Of a DNA stretch of 64,000 nucleotides, positions 62,422 to 64,000 are shown one piece after another. The stretch covers positions 143,379 to 207,378 of the forward strand of contig NZ_JBHZSG010000002.1 of assembly GCF_043642205.1 (NCBI RefSeq), read 5' to 3'. The notes beneath the pieces were generated by a model. That model had not been told where the DNA came from and ran no database searches. It saw only the letters and a program-made list of their open reading frames with translations. This stretch comes from Thalassotalea_A litorea. GTDB taxonomy: Bacteria; Pseudomonadota; Gammaproteobacteria; Enterobacterales; Alteromonadaceae. The position numbers and the translations under genes were made by a program. Within the stretch, counting starts at the first letter, position 1, and each line of letters starts with the position of its first letter.

Positions 62422-62476
62422 TCGCGCCTTTGCTTTATTTAAAACAATAAAAACACGTAAAAATAGTTGGGGAATT

Positions 62477-63799
62477 ATGCAACAGACAGAAGGTGCTAAT
62501 ATGGCTTCGACCATGACACAACAATCCAAAAGTAGTTTCGTGCCCATGGCCATCGTTGCCGGGTTATTTTTTATTCTCGGGTTTGCGACCTGGCTGAATG
62601 GTTCATTAATGCCATATCTCAAGCAAATCCTACAATTAACACCCTTTCAGGCGTCTTTGATCCTGTTTTCTTTTTATATCGCTGTAACATTCACTGCGCT
62701 GCCCTCGGCGTGGTTAATTCGTAAAGTCGGCTATAAATCCGGTATGGCGCTTGGCATGGTCGGTATGATGATCGCCGGTTTGCTTTTCATTCCAGCGGCC
62801 AAAACCCAAATATTCGGTCTGTTTTTATTCGCTCAGTTAGTGATGGGGGCAGGGCAGACCTTGTTGCAAACGGCGGTAAATCCATATGTGGTGCGTATAG
62901 GGCCTGAAGAGTCTGCTGCGGCACGTGTTAGTGTCATGGGAATTTTGAATAAAAGTGCCGGGGTCGTTGCACCTATGGTATTTACTGCACTGATCTTAGA
63001 TAGCTTTAAAGATCGGGTAGGCACGGATTTAACACAAATTCAGATTGAAGAAATGGCTAATGGCTTAGTATTTCCGTATTTAGGCATGGCGTTATTTATT
63101 GGCTTTTTGGCCTTGCTGGTTAAAAAGTCGCCGTTACCAGAACTTGAAAAAGAGGACGAAGGCACTGGCAATGCACATGGATTGCGAGACGCTGCCGCTC
63201 ATCCGAACCTGGTATTTGGCGTTGCGGCGCTATTTTTCTACGTGGCCGTAGAAGTGATTGCCGGTGATACCATTGGTACCTATGCGCTATCGCTCGGCAT
63301 CGAAAATTACGCGGTGATGACCTCCTACACCATGGCATGTATGGTGTTAGGTTATATCATTGGCATTATCACCATCCCGCGCTTTTTATCTCAGCCTGCC
63401 GCATTAACGATTTCAGCCGTATTAGGGGTTATTTTAACAGTATTAATTGTCGTTGCCGATAATGACTCGTTTATGTTAGCAAATGCATTATTAGTTCCAT
63501 TTGGCGGTGCAATGCTGCCTGACAGCTTATTGTTAATTGCCTTGCTTGGCCTGGCTAATGCCATCGTCTGGCCAGCGGTATGGCCTTTGGCATTATCAGG
63601 GCTAGGCAAACTCACCAGCATTGGTTCAGCATTGTTGGTGATGGGGATTGCAGGCGGAGCGTTTGGACCATTGTTTTGGGGCTTGGCAAGTTCGGCATCG
63701 GATGCAGGTCAACAGGGCGCGTATTTGGTAATGCTACCTTGTTATCTCTTTATTCTGTTTTATGCCGTTAAAGGTTATAAAATCAAACGCTGGAAATAG
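62477..63799 (+). CDS. nagP: GlcNAc permease NagP (FucP-family MFS transporter)
   Basis: 440 residues from ATG 62477 (GGGGA upstream); an ATG at 62501 is also possible, while a longer frame to 62369 overlaps nagA and is unlikely. There are twelve helices, with the FucP-family FFILGFATWLNGSLMPYL at helix 1 and GAGQTLLQTAVNPYVV at helix 4. It imports GlcNAc with protons or sodium. It completes the nag operon and is followed by a strong terminator. Confidence 0.92.
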   Translation: MQQTEGANMASTMTQQSKSSFVPMAIVAGLFFILGFATWLNGSLMPYLKQILQLTPFQASLILFSFYIAVTFTALPSAWLIRKVGYKSGMALGMVGMMIAGLLFIPAAKTQIFGLFLFAQLVMGAGQTLLQTAVNPYVVRIGPEESAAARVSVMGILNKSAGVVAPMVFTALILDSFKDRVGTDLTQIQIEEMANGLVFPYLGMALFIGFLALLVKKSPLPELEKEDEGTGNAHGLRDAAAHPNLVFGVAALFFYVAVEVIAGDTIGTYALSLGIENYAVMTSYTMACMVLGYIIGIITIPRFLSQPAALTISAVLGVILTVLIVVADNDSFMLANALLVPFGGAMLPDSLLLIALLGLANAIVWPAVWPLALSGLGKLTSIGSALLVMGIAGGAFGPLFWGLASSASDAGQQGAYLVMLPCYLFILFYAVKGYKIKRWK

Positions 63800-63852
63800 C
63801 TTCAGCGAAGCTGTCGCAAATTTAATACTAAGATTTAAAACTTAATCGCAGT

Positions 63853-63887
63853 AAACCCCAAGTCCAGGCTTGGGGTTTTTTCTTTTT
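63853..63887 (+). terminator. terminator of the nag operon
   Basis: AAACCCCAAG, a 6-base loop, CTTGGGGTTT, then a T-rich run, 54 bases past nagP. Confidence 0.92.
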
Positions 63888-63925
63888 CGCCTTTTCTCGG
63901 CAAATTCCATAATTTTTCTATACTT

Positions 63926-64000
63926 ATACCAATCACATTAAATTATTGCTCACTCAGTGAGAATTTAAAGGCTTTTAGGCAAGGCTTTGATTGCAGAGAA
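63926..64000. mobile_element. second MITE copy, cut by the window end
   Basis: It begins with the terminal repeat ATACCAATCACATTAA at 63926-63941 and matches, in reverse orientation, the right-hand end of the MITE at 40202-40478. It continues beyond the window. Confidence 0.8.

Overview
The window reads as a chromosomal contig from a marine gammaproteobacterium of the Alteromonadales, closest in style to Colwelliaceae such as Thalassotalea. This rests on three things: E. coli-like synteny lnt-ybeX-ybeY-ybeZ-miaB / ubiF / Met-Leu-Gln-Gln tRNA operon; a Shewanella/Alteromonas-type N-acetylglucosamine regulon (TonB receptor, BadF-type kinase, SIS-type deaminase, NagA, FucP-type permease, LacI regulator); and MITE ends of the ATACCAATCACATTAA type. 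The genus is an inference. There is one assembly gap (100 N at 11743-11842), inside a repeat array.

Layout. 0.3-11.2 kb: an envelope-machine cluster of SH3 protein, outer-membrane barrel, secreted proteins, three TPR proteins (two of them lipoproteins), then TolQ/ExbB, two TolR/ExbD and a TonB/AgmX-like protein. It resembles the Agl-Glt core of Myxococcus. 11.2-12.3 and 18.4-19.1 kb: two repeat arrays that share a 58-bp identical block and flank a 6-kb module in direct orientation. The module holds HupE-like and PpiC-like proteins, a CDGSH-glutamate synthase fusion, an SDR and an FG-GAP protein. 19.2-31.2 kb: mixed housekeeping genes (alkyltransferase-like protein, quinone oxidoreductase, SDR, DUF3429, processive glycosyltransferase, small heat-shock protein with a sigma-32 promoter, DUF924, Tpx, amidohydrolase), interleaved with a family of covarying hairpin elements placed at gene 3' ends. 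31.4-39.6 kb: the conserved lnt...miaB operon and ubiF. 39.7-40.9 kb: five tRNA genes, with a MITE and a truncated gene remnant in the middle. 41.1-46.5 kb: an RND efflux pair and a divergent TetR regulator with two palindromic operators between them.

46.5-63.8 kb: the N-acetylglucosamine/chitin-oligosaccharide locus. A LacI regulator (probable NagR) and aquaporin are followed by a TonB receptor, two FAD-dependent tryptophan-halogenase-like proteins, SapC, a GH20 hexosaminidase lipoprotein, and the nagK-nagB-II-nagA-nagP operon. Two copies of the palindrome ATGACAGCGTTGTCATT lie before the TonB receptor and before nagK, tying the two transcription units into one regulon. The model is: oligosaccharide enters through the receptor, the surface or periplasmic hexosaminidase releases GlcNAc, NagP imports it, NagK phosphorylates it, NagA deacetylates it, and NagB-II deaminates it to fructose-6-phosphate.

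The least explained items are the two halogenase-like enzymes and SapC inside a sugar regulon, the TolR pair in which one member has Asn in place of the membrane Asp, and several families of structured intergenic repeats.
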